NCBI GenBank assembly: GCA_963840245.1
Contig: CAWIYI010000022.1
Location: 39,381 to 103,380 of the forward strand
DNA: 64,000 nt
Direction of reading: 5' to 3'
Origin: Bog-473 sp963840245
Lineage (GTDB): Bacteria > Actinomycetota > Acidimicrobiia > Acidimicrobiales > RAAP-2
Under the pieces are notes generated by a model. That model was not told the DNA's origin. It made no database searches and was given only the letters and a program-made list of their open reading frames with translations. Of the stretch, positions 26,074-34,065 are shown piece after piece (within the stretch, counting starts at the first letter, position 1; each line of letters opens with the position of its first letter). A program made the translations under genes and the position numbers.

Positions 26074-26904
26074 TTGCCCGCAGCGGGCGACGCCGCGGCG
26101 GGCCTACCGGCACTCCTGCAGCCGCTGGCGGCCGAGCCGGATCGCAGCGCGCTGTTCCTCGACTTCGACGGGACGTTGGCGGCCATCGTCGAAGACCCGA
26201 CCGCGGCCCGCCCGCTCCCCGGCGTGCCGGCCCTGCTGGCCGCGCTGGCCTCCCGTTTCGCCCTGGTCGCCGTCATCTCGGGCCGCCCCACCGCTTTCCT
26301 GGCCGAGGTCCTGGGCTCGCCGCCCGGTGTCACGCTGGCCGGCCTCTACGGCCTCGAGCGCGCACTGTCCGGGCCCGCCCACCGCGCCTGGGCCTCCGTG
26401 ATCGACGAGGTGGTGGCCGAGGCGACGGCGACGGCGCCCCAGGGCGTCTACGTCGAGCCCAAGGGCCTGACCGTCACGCTGCACTGGCGCCGAGCGCCCG
26501 CGCAGAAGGACTGGGTGGTGGGGTTCGCGGCCCGCCAGCACGAGGCGCGCGACCTCACGATCCACGAAGGGCGGCACGAACGCGAGCTGCGGCCCCCGCT
26601 CGACGTGGACAAGGGCACCGTCGTGCGCGCGCTGGTGGCCGAGCACGACGAGCGGGCGGAGCCGCTCCGGGCGGTGGCGGCGTTCGGCGACGACATCGGC
26701 GACCTGCCCGCCTTCGCCGCCCTGGACGAGCTGCGCGCCGCCGCGGTGCGGCCACTGACCGCGGTGCGGGTGGCCGCCGTCGACACCGAGAGCCCACCCG
26801 CGGTGGCCGCGGCCGCCGACCTGTCGGTGCCCGGCGCCGCCGGCGCCGTGGCGCTGCTGCGCGCGCTGGCCGAGGCCGCCGTGGGCGGCACCGCCCAGTC
26901 CTGA
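26074..26904 (+). CDS. otsB: Trehalose-6-phosphate phosphatase
   Basis: HAD phosphatase releasing trehalose. 276 residues if the TTG at 26074 is the start (two bases after the previous stop). Motif I LFLDFDGTLAAIVEDP carries the nucleophile Asp; LVAVISGRP is motif II; AVAAFGDDIGDLPAF motif IV. PKGLTVTLHWR and DKGTVVRALV fit the OtsB cap region. Converges on otsA; both stop codons lie in one 11-bp tandem repeat. Confidence 0.88.
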   Translation: MPAAGDAAAGLPALLQPLAAEPDRSALFLDFDGTLAAIVEDPTAARPLPGVPALLAALASRFALVAVISGRPTAFLAEVLGSPPGVTLAGLYGLERALSGPAHRAWASVIDEVVAEATATAPQGVYVEPKGLTVTLHWRRAPAQKDWVVGFAARQHEARDLTIHEGRHERELRPPLDVDKGTVVRALVAEHDERAEPLRAVAAFGDDIGDLPAFAALDELRAAAVRPLTAVRVAAVDTESPPAVAAAADLSVPGAAGAVALLRALAEAAVGGTAQS

Positions 26905-26945
26905 GTCAGCCCGGAGTCAGCCCGGAGTCAGCCCTGAGTCAGCCC
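26902..26945. repeat. Four 11-bp repeats between the otsB and otsA stops
   Basis: Unit TGAGTCAGCCC at 26902, 26913, 26924 and 26935 (middle two begin GG). Unit 1 holds the otsB stop and unit 4 the otsA stop (read as TCA); TGAGTCA provides a TGA on both strands. Confidence 0.95.
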
Positions 26946-28318
26946 CGAGCAACCGCGAGCTGGTCGGCCCACCAGTCGGCCGCCGTCCGCCCTCGCACCG
27001 CGGTGCGCAACGCCTCCGCCCGCGCGGCGCGCGTCGGCGCGTCCATGGAGAGGGCGGCGTGCAGCACGTCGGCGGTGCCGGCGATGTCGAAGGGGTTGAC
27101 CCCGAGCGCGCCGCCGCCGTCGAGCGCCAGCTCCTCCCACGCCCCGGCCTGGTGGGACAGCACCAGCACGCCGTCGGCCGTGTTGAGCAGCGGTCCCTCC
27201 TTGGCCACGAGGTTCAGGCCGTCGCGTACGGGGTTGACCAGCAGCACGTCCGACAGCGTGAGCGCGGCGAGCGAGCGGGGCCAGTCGTCCTGGACGGAGA
27301 GCACAATGGGCGTCCAGTCGTCGGACCCCACCGCATGGTTGATGCGTTCCGCCGTGTGCTCGACGTCGGCGCCGTAGGCGAGATACTCGGCCAGCCCCTG
27401 CCGGCTGGGATAGGCGAGCGCGACGTGCACGACCCGGCCGCGCCACTCGGGGTACGCGATCAGCAGCTCCTCGAAGGCGAGCATCCCCCGCACGATGTTC
27501 TTCGAGGGCTCCATGCGGTCGGTGCGGGCGATGATGCGCCGACCGTCCACCTCGGCCCGCAGCGCAGCAGCGGCGGCGGCGCATTCGGGTGACGCCGCCT
27601 CGTCTTCCAGCGCGCCGGCATCGGGCCCGAGGGGCGCCACGAAGGTGGAGGGCGCCTCGCGCCCCGCCGCGGCGTAGCAGGCCCGGAAACAGGCCTCCCA
27701 CTGGTGGCAGTGGAAGCCGCAGGCCGCGTAGCCCGCCATGCCGTCGAGCAGCTCGGCCCTCACGTCGTCGGGCAGCACGGCGAGCATGTCGGGCGCGGCG
27801 AACGGCGTGTGCAAGAAGTGCACCGTGCGCAGGTCGGGCCGCGCCTCGGCCAGCATCCGACCGAGCAGGGAGAAGTGATAGTCCTGCACGTAGACGGCGG
27901 CGCCCTCGCCGGCCCGGTCGACGATGACGTCTGCCATGGCCCGGTTGTAGGCCCGATAGCCCTCCCACGCCACCCGCCAGTAGCGGTCGAAGCGGGGCCG
28001 GTGCGGCAGGTCGAAAAGATGGTGGTGGCAGTACCAGAGCGTCGTGTTGGCCACGACGTCGTAGGCCTGGCGGTAGGTGTCGTCGTCGATGACGACCGGG
28101 ACCAGATCGAGCCCGTCCTCGTGCATGAGGCCCTGGGCGACCGCCTCGCGGTCCGCCGCCCCCATCGTCACCGAGGCCCACGTCGTGCCGCTCCCGGCCA
28201 GGATCCGGTGCAGGGACGAGGCCAGGCCGCCGGCGGCCCGCGCCGGGACCAGCGCGCCGTCGTCCCCGGTGCGGAAGGTCAGGGGGCCGCGGTTGGAGAC
28301 GACGACCGCGCCGCTCAC
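26939..28318 (-). CDS. otsA: Trehalose-6-phosphate synthase (GT20)
   Basis: Transfers glucose from a nucleotide sugar to glucose-6-phosphate. 459 residues, near the usual length. Visible: VVVSNRGPL (5-13), ARAAGGLASSL, YVQDYHFSLLGRML, TVHFLHTPFAAPDML, IIARTDRMEPSKNIVRGMLAF (in GT20 the Arg and Lys bind UDP), TLSDVLLVNPVRDGLNLVAKE. The related glucosylglycerol-phosphate synthases share this layout, but otsB next door favours trehalose. GTG start in the last unit of a five-copy 11-bp repeat. Confidence 0.92.
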   Translation of the reverse strand: MSGAVVVSNRGPLTFRTGDDGALVPARAAGGLASSLHRILAGSGTTWASVTMGAADREAVAQGLMHEDGLDLVPVVIDDDTYRQAYDVVANTTLWYCHHHLFDLPHRPRFDRYWRVAWEGYRAYNRAMADVIVDRAGEGAAVYVQDYHFSLLGRMLAEARPDLRTVHFLHTPFAAPDMLAVLPDDVRAELLDGMAGYAACGFHCHQWEACFRACYAAAGREAPSTFVAPLGPDAGALEDEAASPECAAAAAALRAEVDGRRIIARTDRMEPSKNIVRGMLAFEELLIAYPEWRGRVVHVALAYPSRQGLAEYLAYGADVEHTAERINHAVGSDDWTPIVLSVQDDWPRSLAALTLSDVLLVNPVRDGLNLVAKEGPLLNTADGVLVLSHQAGAWEELALDGGGALGVNPFDIAGTADVLHAALSMDAPTRAARAEALRTAVRGRTAADWWADQLAVARG

Positions 28319-28367
28319 GCCCGGCTCACCGTCGGCTCACGGTCGGTTCACGGTCGGCTCACGGTCG
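28313..28367. repeat. Five 11-bp repeats at the gpgS/otsA junction
   Basis: Plus-strand units GCTCACGGTCG at 28313, 28324, 28335, 28346 and 28357 with small changes. Read on the minus strand each holds GTGA. The gpgS stop is in the unit at 28357 and the otsA GTG start in the unit at 28313. Confidence 0.95.
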
Positions 28368-29153
28368 CGGCGGGACCGTCGCCGGCGGGACGCGCTCGAG
28401 GGCCGCCCGCAGCACGTCGACGGCCTGGGGGCGGAGCTCGTGCAGGGGCCGGTTGCGGTGGATGCGCTCACCGAGGTCGACCTGGGCCAGGCGGTCCACC
28501 CCGAGATCCCGGGCCACGTCGATCAGCAGGCCGAGCTCGACCCCGTAGCCGCGGGCGAAGCCGGACTTCTCGAAGATCCAGCGGTGTGCCGCCGTCTCAC
28601 CGGCCAGGGGCTGGCGCACCCACGCGAGCTCGGGGAAGAGCAGTTCGAGCACGGGTCGGGCCATCAGCTCGGTCACCCGGCCGCCGCCGGTGGGATCGCC
28701 GTGCAGCGGCCGCGTGTAGAAGCCCTTGACCAGTGCGATGTGGTCCGTCATCAGCAGCGGTCCGAGCAGTCCCGTCACGAAGGCCGGGGTGGTGTTGGCC
28801 ACGTCGGCGTCCAGGTAGGCGACGATGTCACCCGTCGAGGCCGCGAGGGCCTCCGCCATGGCCTGGCCCTTGCCGCCGGCGCCGCCCGGACCCGCCACGA
28901 CGAACGCCCCGGCGTCGCGGGCCTGCTCGGCGGTGTCGTCGAGCGACCCGTCGTCGAGCACGATGACCTCGTCCACGAGCCCGTTGCCCCCCTGTCGGGC
29001 CAGGAAGGGCTGCACGACCGCCCGCACGACCGAGCCCACCGTCGAGCTCTCGTCGCGGGCCGGGATGCACACCGAGACCGTCCGCCTCGTCCGGGCCTTG
29101 GCCTCGAGCACCGGTCCGGTGGGGAAGTCCCCGTGGTGAAAGGTGTGGGCCAC
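28359..29153 (-). CDS. gpgS: Glucosyl-3-phosphoglycerate synthase
   Basis: Retaining GT-A glycosyltransferase making glucosyl-3-phosphoglycerate from a nucleotide glucose and 3-phosphoglycerate, precursor of glucosylglycerate and of actinobacterial methylglucose lipopolysaccharides. 264 residues. VSVCIPARDESSTVGSVV, the acidic VIVLDDGSLDDTAE and YLDADVANTTPAF (metal-binding DAD), and the family-specific RVTELMARPVLELLFPELAW with QPLAGETAAHR are diagnostic. Transcribed with otsA. No dedicated GpgP phosphatase is seen. Confidence 0.92.
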   Translation of the reverse strand: MAHTFHHGDFPTGPVLEAKARTRRTVSVCIPARDESSTVGSVVRAVVQPFLARQGGNGLVDEVIVLDDGSLDDTAEQARDAGAFVVAGPGGAGGKGQAMAEALAASTGDIVAYLDADVANTTPAFVTGLLGPLLMTDHIALVKGFYTRPLHGDPTGGGRVTELMARPVLELLFPELAWVRQPLAGETAAHRWIFEKSGFARGYGVELGLLIDVARDLGVDRLAQVDLGERIHRNRPLHELRPQAVDVLRAALERVPPATVPPRP

Positions 29154-29230
29154 GCCCTCGATTCAAGCAGCCATTCACGCACTCGGGCCGCGTTGAGGTC
29201 GCCGGCCCGGGCGGGCTATCATTGTTCCCA

Positions 29231-29312
29231 TCATCCAGAGCGACTGAGGGACGGGCCCGTCGACGTCGCGGCAACCAGTGCTGAGCACCTGGTGCCAATG
29301 CCCGATCGATGA
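29231..29312 (+). ncRNA. SAM riboswitch (S-box type) before thrC
   Basis: Conserved S-box strings occur in order: GAGCGACTGAGGGACGGGCC (29239-29258), GCGGCAACC (29269-29277), GGTGCCAATGCC (29291-29302). TCATC (29231-29235) can pair with GATGA (29308-29312) to close P1. The 3' side of P1 runs into GAGGAGG (29311-29317), the thrC ribosome site, so SAM binding would be expected to hide it: translational control. Confidence 0.9.
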
Positions 29313-29321
29313 GGAGGACCG

Positions 29322-30581
29322 ATGGTCGATTTCGTCACTGGGCTGCGTTGCCGTGAATGTCAACGCGCCTTCCCCGCCGAGGCGTTGCACGTCTGCGACT
29401 ACTGCTTCGGGCCGCTGGAGGTCGCCTACGACTACGAGCGGATCGCCGCTTCGGTGACCCGCGAGCGCATCGAGGCCGGTCCCCGTTCCATCTGGCGCTA
29501 CCGGGACCTGCTCCCGGTCGACGACGCCACGCCGGTGGATCTCGGCGCCGGCTTCACCCCGCTGGTGCGGGCCGACCGCCTGGCCGCCGAGGTCGGGCTG
29601 GGCGAGCTCTGGATCAAGGACGACACCGCCAATCCGACGGGGTCGTTCAAGGACCGGGTGGTCTCGGTGGCTCTCACCAAGGCGCGCCAGCTCGGCTTCA
29701 AGGTGGCCGCCTGCGCGTCGACCGGCAACCTGGCCAACTCGGTGGCCGCCCACGCTGCCCGGGCCGGCATGGACTCGGTCGTCCTCATCCCTCACGACCT
29801 CGAGGCGGCCAAGGTCACCATGACGGCGGTGTACGGCGGGACGGTCATCGCCGTCGAGGGGACCTACGACGACGTCAACCGCCTGTGCGCCGAGCTGACG
29901 AGCGAGCGCCCGACCTGGGCCTTCGTCAACGTCAACGTGCGGACCTACTACGCCGAGGGCTCCAAGACGCTGGCCTTCGAGATCGCCGAGCAGCTGGGCT
30001 GGCAGGCCCCGGACCACGTCGTGGTCCCCATCGGGTCGGGCAGCCAGCTGACCAAGGTGGCCAAGGGCTTCGCCGAGCTGGGCAAGGTGGGCCTCCTGCC
30101 CGCCGAGCCCGACGTCCGGGTGTCGGGCGCCCAGGCCGAGGGGTGCTCGCCCGTGGCCACGGCCTTCCTCGACGGCACCGACGCCATCCGGCCGGTCAAG
30201 CCCCGGACCATCGCCAAGTCGCTGGCCATCGGCAACCCGGCCGACGGCTGGTACGCCCTCGAGACCATGCGTCGGTCGGGCGGCTCGTGCGCCGCCGTGA
30301 CCGACGCCGAGATCACCGAGGCCATCGGGCTGCTGGCCCGTACCGAGGGGATCTTCGCCGAGACGGCGGGCGGGGTGACCATCGCCACCTTGTGCAAGCT
30401 GGCCGCTTCCGGGGCCATCCGCCCCGACGAGCGGGTGGTGGCCCTGGTCACCGGCCACGGGCTCAAGACGGTGGAGGCCCTGGCCGGAGTACCGGGGAGC
30501 GCCCCCACGGCCACGATCGCCCCCACCCTGGACGCCTTCGACGCCGTCGTGGACGACCACCAGACCAAGGAGACCCCCTGA
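29322..30581 (+). CDS. thrC: Threonine synthase (PLP fold type II) with N-terminal zinc ribbon
   Basis: Known ThrC enzymes convert O-phosphohomoserine to threonine. 419 residues. An N-terminal zinc ribbon (Cys10, Cys13, Cys25, Cys28) precedes the PLP domain; Lys110 in NPTGSFKDRVVS binds PLP, and ACASTGNLANSVAAHAARAG and IGSGSQLTKVAKG hold the phosphate. Preceded by a SAM riboswitch and followed, sharing one base, by a MoaD-like sulfur carrier. That context leaves open a sulfur-related activity on phosphohomoserine. I recall the same thrC-moaD-groEL neighbourhood in Streptomyces. Confidence 0.9.
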   Translation: MVDFVTGLRCRECQRAFPAEALHVCDYCFGPLEVAYDYERIAASVTRERIEAGPRSIWRYRDLLPVDDATPVDLGAGFTPLVRADRLAAEVGLGELWIKDDTANPTGSFKDRVVSVALTKARQLGFKVAACASTGNLANSVAAHAARAGMDSVVLIPHDLEAAKVTMTAVYGGTVIAVEGTYDDVNRLCAELTSERPTWAFVNVNVRTYYAEGSKTLAFEIAEQLGWQAPDHVVVPIGSGSQLTKVAKGFAELGKVGLLPAEPDVRVSGAQAEGCSPVATAFLDGTDAIRPVKPRTIAKSLAIGNPADGWYALETMRRSGGSCAAVTDAEITEAIGLLARTEGIFAETAGGVTIATLCKLAASGAIRPDERVVALVTGHGLKTVEALAGVPGSAPTATIAPTLDAFDAVVDDHQTKETP

Positions 30582-30856
30582 TGAGCGTCACCGTCCGCAT
30601 CCCCACGCAGCTGCGCACCCTGACCGGGGGCGCCGGTGAGGTCGAGGTGGAGGGGGCCTCGGTCGGCGAGACCCTCAAGGCCCTCGACGCCGCCCACCCC
30701 GGCCTGGCCGAGCGCCTGTTCGACGACGCCGGGAACCTGCGTCGTTTCGTCAACGTCTTCCTGGCCGACGAGGACGTCCGCTTCCTCGAAGGCCTGGCCA
30801 CGCCGGTCTCGCCCGGGCAGACCCTCTCGATCGTCCCAGCCGTCGCCGGGGGCTGA
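30581..30856 (+). CDS. MoaD/ThiS-family sulfur carrier protein
   Basis: 91 residues, ubiquitin fold, ending in the Gly-Gly needed for thiocarboxylation (VPAVAGG). VTVRIPTQLRTLTGG, SVGETLKALDAAHPGL, RRFVNVFLADEDVR and SIVPAVAGG follow the MoaD/CysO pattern. The ATG uses the last base of the thrC stop, so it is made with ThrC under the same riboswitch. No MoaE, ThiG, CysM or E1-like activator is nearby; CysO-like delivery of sulfur to a PLP enzyme is the best guess. Confidence 0.88.
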   Translation: MSVTVRIPTQLRTLTGGAGEVEVEGASVGETLKALDAAHPGLAERLFDDAGNLRRFVNVFLADEDVRFLEGLATPVSPGQTLSIVPAVAGG

Positions 30857-30924
30857 TTCCTCGACCTGAGCCCCGATATGAGCCCCCGGACGGGTCCCGG
30901 CCCGGGGTGGCGGCCGCACGGGTC

Positions 30925-30953
30925 TTGCGCGCAGCGCTCTAAGGTGGTTACCT
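30925..30953 (+). promoter_or_regulatory. Probable groEL promoter
   Basis: TTGCGC (30925-30930), 17 bases, TTACCT (30948-30953). The -35 is good, the -10 moderate. The CIRCE operator begins two bases later, so HrcA would cover the start point. Confidence 0.5.
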
Positions 30954-30954
30954 G

Positions 30955-30981
30955 TTAGCACTCACAAGACGAGAGTGCTAA
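30955..30981 (+). promoter_or_regulatory. CIRCE operator (HrcA-binding)
   Basis: A perfect TTAGCACTC-N9-GAGTGCTAA. This is the textbook CIRCE element, so groEL is expected to be repressed by HrcA and induced by heat shock. hrcA is not in the window. Confidence 0.97.
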
Positions 30982-30997
30982 TGGAGGAATAGACCAG

Positions 30998-32614
30998 ATG
31001 GCCAAGATCATCGCCTTCCAGGAGGACGCCCGCCGCGGCCTGGAGACCGGCATGAACAAGCTGGCGGACGCGGTCCGCGTCACCCTCGGCCCGAAGGGCC
31101 GCAACGTGGTGCTCGACAAGAAGTGGGGCGCACCGACGATCACCAACGACGGTGTGTCCATCGCCAAGGAGATCGACCTCGAGGACCCGTTCGAGAGGAT
31201 CGGCGCCGAGCTGGTCAAGGAGGTGGCCAAGAAGACCGACGACGTCGCCGGTGACGGCACCACCACGGCCACCGTCCTCGCCTGGGCCATGGTCCGCGAA
31301 GGCCTGCGCAACGTGGCCGCCGGGGCCAACCCCATGGCGCTCAAGCGGGGCATCGAGGCTGCGGTCGACATCGCCGTCGGCTCCATCCGCGGCATCGCCA
31401 AGGAGACCGAGACCAAGGCGCAGATCGCCCAGGTGGCCTCCATCTCGGCCGCCGACACCGAGATCGGCGAGATGATCTCCGAGGCCATCGACAAGGTGGG
31501 CCGCGACGGTGTCATCACCGTCGAGGAGTCCCAGACCTTCGGCATGGACATGGACCTCGTCGAGGGCATGCGCTTCGACAAGGGCTACATCGCCCCCTAC
31601 TTCGTGACCGACCCCGAGCGCATGGAAGCCTCGCTCGAGGACGCCTACGTGCTGCTGGTCGGCTCGAAGATCACCGCCGTGCGCGACCTGCTGCCGTTGC
31701 TCGAGAAGGTCATGCAGAGCGCCAAGCCGCTGCTGATCATCGCCGAGGACGTCGAGGGCGAGGCCCTGGCCACCCTCGTGGTGAACAAGATCCGTGGCAC
31801 CTTCCGCTCCGTGGCCGTCAAGGCCCCCGGCTTCGGCGAGCGCCGCAAGGCCATGCTCCAGGACATCGCCATCCTCACCGGCGGCCAGGTCGTCACCGAA
31901 GAGGTCGGCCTCAAGCTGGAGAACGTGACGCTCGACCTGCTGGGCACCGCCCGCAAGATCGTCGTCACCAAGGACGAGACCACCATCGTCGAGGGTGCGG
32001 GCACCGAGTCCGACATCAAGGGCCGGATCAACCAGATCAAGACCGAGATCGACAACACCGACTCGGACTACGACCGGGAGAAGCTCCAGGAGCGCCTGGC
32101 CAAGCTGTCCGGCGGTGTGGCCGTGATCAAGGTCGGGGCCGCCACCGAGGTCGAGCTCAAGGAGAAGAAGCACCGGATCGAGGACGCCGTGTCGACGACC
32201 AAGGCCGCCATCGAGGAGGGTGTGGTCCCCGGCGGTGGCGTTGCCCTGCTCCGGGCCCAGACCGCCATCTACGAGGGTGCCGAGAAGCTCGATGACGACG
32301 AGGCCACCGGGGCCCGCATCGTGGGCAAGGCCGTGGAGGAGCCGCTCAAGCAGATCGCGGTGAACGCCGGCCTCGAGGGTGGGGTCATCATCGAGAAGGT
32401 GCGCAATCTCAAGGGCGCCCACGGCCTGAACGCGGCCACCGGTGAGTACGAGGACCTGTTCAAGAGCGGCGTGATCGACGCCGCCAAGGTCACCCGCTCC
32501 GCCCTGCAGAACGCGGCGTCCATCGCGGCCCTGTTCCTGACGACCGAGGCGGTCATCGTGGACAAGCCCGAGGAAGACGCGCCCGCCATGCCCGGCGGGA
32601 TGGACGACTACTAG
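30998..32614 (+). CDS. groEL: Chaperonin GroEL (lone copy, no groES)
   Basis: 60-kDa ring chaperonin. 538 residues with all main blocks: VTLGPKGRNVVLDKKWG, ITNDGVSIAKEIDLEDP, the ATPase motif DDVAGDGTTTATVLAWAM, ASISAADTEIG, GGVAVIKVGAATEVELKEKK and EEGVVPGGGVALLRA. The tail is MPGGMDDY rather than a long GGM repeat or His-rich tail. GGAGG 10 bases before ATG. No groES upstream, as for the second, monocistronic groEL of actinobacteria. CIRCE-controlled and followed by a strong terminator. Confidence 0.98.
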   Translation: MAKIIAFQEDARRGLETGMNKLADAVRVTLGPKGRNVVLDKKWGAPTITNDGVSIAKEIDLEDPFERIGAELVKEVAKKTDDVAGDGTTTATVLAWAMVREGLRNVAAGANPMALKRGIEAAVDIAVGSIRGIAKETETKAQIAQVASISAADTEIGEMISEAIDKVGRDGVITVEESQTFGMDMDLVEGMRFDKGYIAPYFVTDPERMEASLEDAYVLLVGSKITAVRDLLPLLEKVMQSAKPLLIIAEDVEGEALATLVVNKIRGTFRSVAVKAPGFGERRKAMLQDIAILTGGQVVTEEVGLKLENVTLDLLGTARKIVVTKDETTIVEGAGTESDIKGRINQIKTEIDNTDSDYDREKLQERLAKLSGGVAVIKVGAATEVELKEKKHRIEDAVSTTKAAIEEGVVPGGGVALLRAQTAIYEGAEKLDDDEATGARIVGKAVEEPLKQIAVNAGLEGGVIIEKVRNLKGAHGLNAATGEYEDLFKSGVIDAAKVTRSALQNAASIAALFLTTEAVIVDKPEEDAPAMPGGMDDY

Positions 32615-32643
32615 ACCGGCTGCCGCCGGTCCCGGGACAGGGC

Positions 32644-32685
32644 TGTCACCGGGTTGCCACGGCGCTGCAACAGCGCTGGGTGACA
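32644..32685 (+). other. Nested hairpin in the groEL 3' untranslated region
   Basis: TGTCACC (32644-32650) pairs with GGTGACA (32679-32685), enclosing GCGCTG-CAA-CAGCGC (32662-32676). It has no T run, so it may act as an RNase barrier rather than a terminator. Confidence 0.6.
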
Positions 32686-32720
32686 CTGGGGACTGCCTCC
32701 ACCCCAACCGAGGCTGAATG

Positions 32721-32755
32721 GTGCGCCCGGCCGCAAGGCCGGGCGCACTGTTTTT
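32721..32755 (+). terminator. Strong intrinsic terminator after groEL
   Basis: A perfect 12-bp stem GTGCGCCCGGCC / GGCCGGGCGCAC closed by the GNRA tetraloop GCAA, followed by TGTTTTT. The clearest terminator in the window. Confidence 0.95.
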
Positions 32756-32965
32756 CGGGGCGCGTGACGGATCCAGACGTCGAGTGTCCCGGTGACCAGG
32801 TCCCACTCCTCTGAGATACCCACCAGCTAACTCAGTGGGCCGCCCGCCAACTCCGGCCAGAGGAGCGAGGTTCTGTGCATGCTGATCGCACACAAGCCTG
32901 GGCGCGCACAGGCCTCGAGTCGAGGCAAACCTGTTGAACAGCGGCGGAGCAGAGAGGCGGTTGCT
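32756..32965. other. Gap after the groEL terminator
   Basis: 210 bases to the stop of the convergent repeat/collagen-like gene. I see no gene, tRNA or clear repeat. Confidence 0.5.
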
Positions 32966-33922
32966 CTACGGAATCGCCTGGTAGTTGAAGACCACGTCAG
33001 GGGTATAGCCGGTGAGTTGCCCTGGAGGAGGACCCTCGAGACCGAGACCGACACCCAAGAGACTGCCCGCCGGAATCGTGCCAACAGCGGCCAAGCTGCA
33101 TGTTGCAGCGCCGGGAGGAATGCTGCAGCCGTTGACGTTTCCGTCCTGATCGATAAAGAGAAAGGTCATGCTCGCCTGGCTCGACGTGGCTGGGACTGGG
33201 TCCGCTGAGTCACCACCGGGCTGCACCAGAGTGACCTGTAGGTTCTCCAAGGTGAGGGCGCTCGTTGCCGACAACTGCTCCGAGAGGACGTCGGAGACGC
33301 CGGCCGTAGAGACACCCGAAGGAGCGCCGGTGTCCTCGGACCTTGCACCGAAGTCGACGCCGATGATCCGCCCGTAAATCACGTTGGACGCAGCCGGTCC
33401 CGAAGGTCCAGTGGTGCCCTGTGCACCTTGTGGCCCCGGCGGTCCAGCCGGTCCAGGAGGGCCAGTCGCGCCTTGTGGCCCTTGTGGCCCCGACGGTCCC
33501 AACGGCCCGCTGCCAGCGCCAGCCGTGGAGGCGATCCCAACGACCGGGGCATTCAGGTGCTGATTACCTTCTGAGCCAAAGAAGGCTGCGTCACCGAAAC
33601 TGAAGACTCCGCCGTCCGAGGCAACGAGCCAGTACCCCTGATCGTCGGGAGTCGGAAGCAGGCCAACGATTGGCGCGTTGAGGTGCTGCCCCGCGAGTGA
33701 TCCGAAGAACCCGGCGTTGCCGAAGGTGAAAACCCCGCCGTCCGAAGCGACGAGCCAATACCCGTGGCCGCTCGTCGTCGACGCGACCTGCGCGGCGGCG
33801 AGTGTCGCCGACAGCCGAGCCGTCTGGGGCGGCCGGGCGATTGATCCCGTGACGGCCACTGTGATCGCGACCACCGCCACGACCGAGGCCATCGCAACCC
33901 CCACCTTCGTTGCATTGCGCAA
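32966..33922 (-). CDS. Secreted GYWLVASDGG-repeat and collagen-like protein
   Basis: 318 residues from a TTG with GGGGGGAG ahead of it. Signal peptide or anchor at 8-28 (VGVAMASVVAVVAITVAVTG). Two 35-residue repeats, 54-88 and 96-130, each GYWLVASDGGVF-[TS]-FG, then a phenylalanine-rich FFGS and HLNAP; I know such repeats from Acidimicrobiia surface proteins, where they look like beta-propeller blades. Residues 139-177 are 13 Gly-X-Y triplets (collagen-like), then a 140-residue C-terminal domain with two cysteines. Function unknown; surface exposure or attachment is a guess. Confidence 0.82.
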   Translation of the reverse strand: MRNATKVGVAMASVVAVVAITVAVTGSIARPPQTARLSATLAAAQVASTTSGHGYWLVASDGGVFTFGNAGFFGSLAGQHLNAPIVGLLPTPDDQGYWLVASDGGVFSFGDAAFFGSEGNQHLNAPVVGIASTAGAGSGPLGPSGPQGPQGATGPPGPAGPPGPQGAQGTTGPSGPAASNVIYGRIIGVDFGARSEDTGAPSGVSTAGVSDVLSEQLSATSALTLENLQVTLVQPGGDSADPVPATSSQASMTFLFIDQDGNVNGCSIPPGAATCSLAAVGTIPAGSLLGVGLGLEGPPPGQLTGYTPDVVFNYQAIP

Positions 33923-34065
33923 AACTCCCCCCTTCTCAAAAGAAGATCGTCACGCACCCCCCCGACCCACCCTATTTCGCCGACGCGCCGTCAGGCTCCG
34001 TAACCGCCAACGCCGTCCCCAAGGATTCGTAGAGGGCGCTGTCTTTCGGGCCCGAGCGGCTTCTC

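Noticed and set aside
26902..28367. 11-bp arrays considered as CRISPR
   Set aside because: Units are contiguous with no spacers and far too short; no cas genes.
29231..29312. SAM-II or SAM-IV class for the thrC leader
   Set aside because: The GAGGGACNGGCCC, GGCAACC and GGTGCCAATGCC strings in this order fit the S-box (SAM-I) core best.
32780..32880. tRNA-like string near CCCACCAGCTAACTCAG
   Set aside because: No cloverleaf or acceptor pairing could be formed.
30962..32893. Open frame of 643 codons on the minus strand opposite groEL
   Set aside because: Antisense shadow of groEL; it would also read through the groEL terminator and CIRCE.
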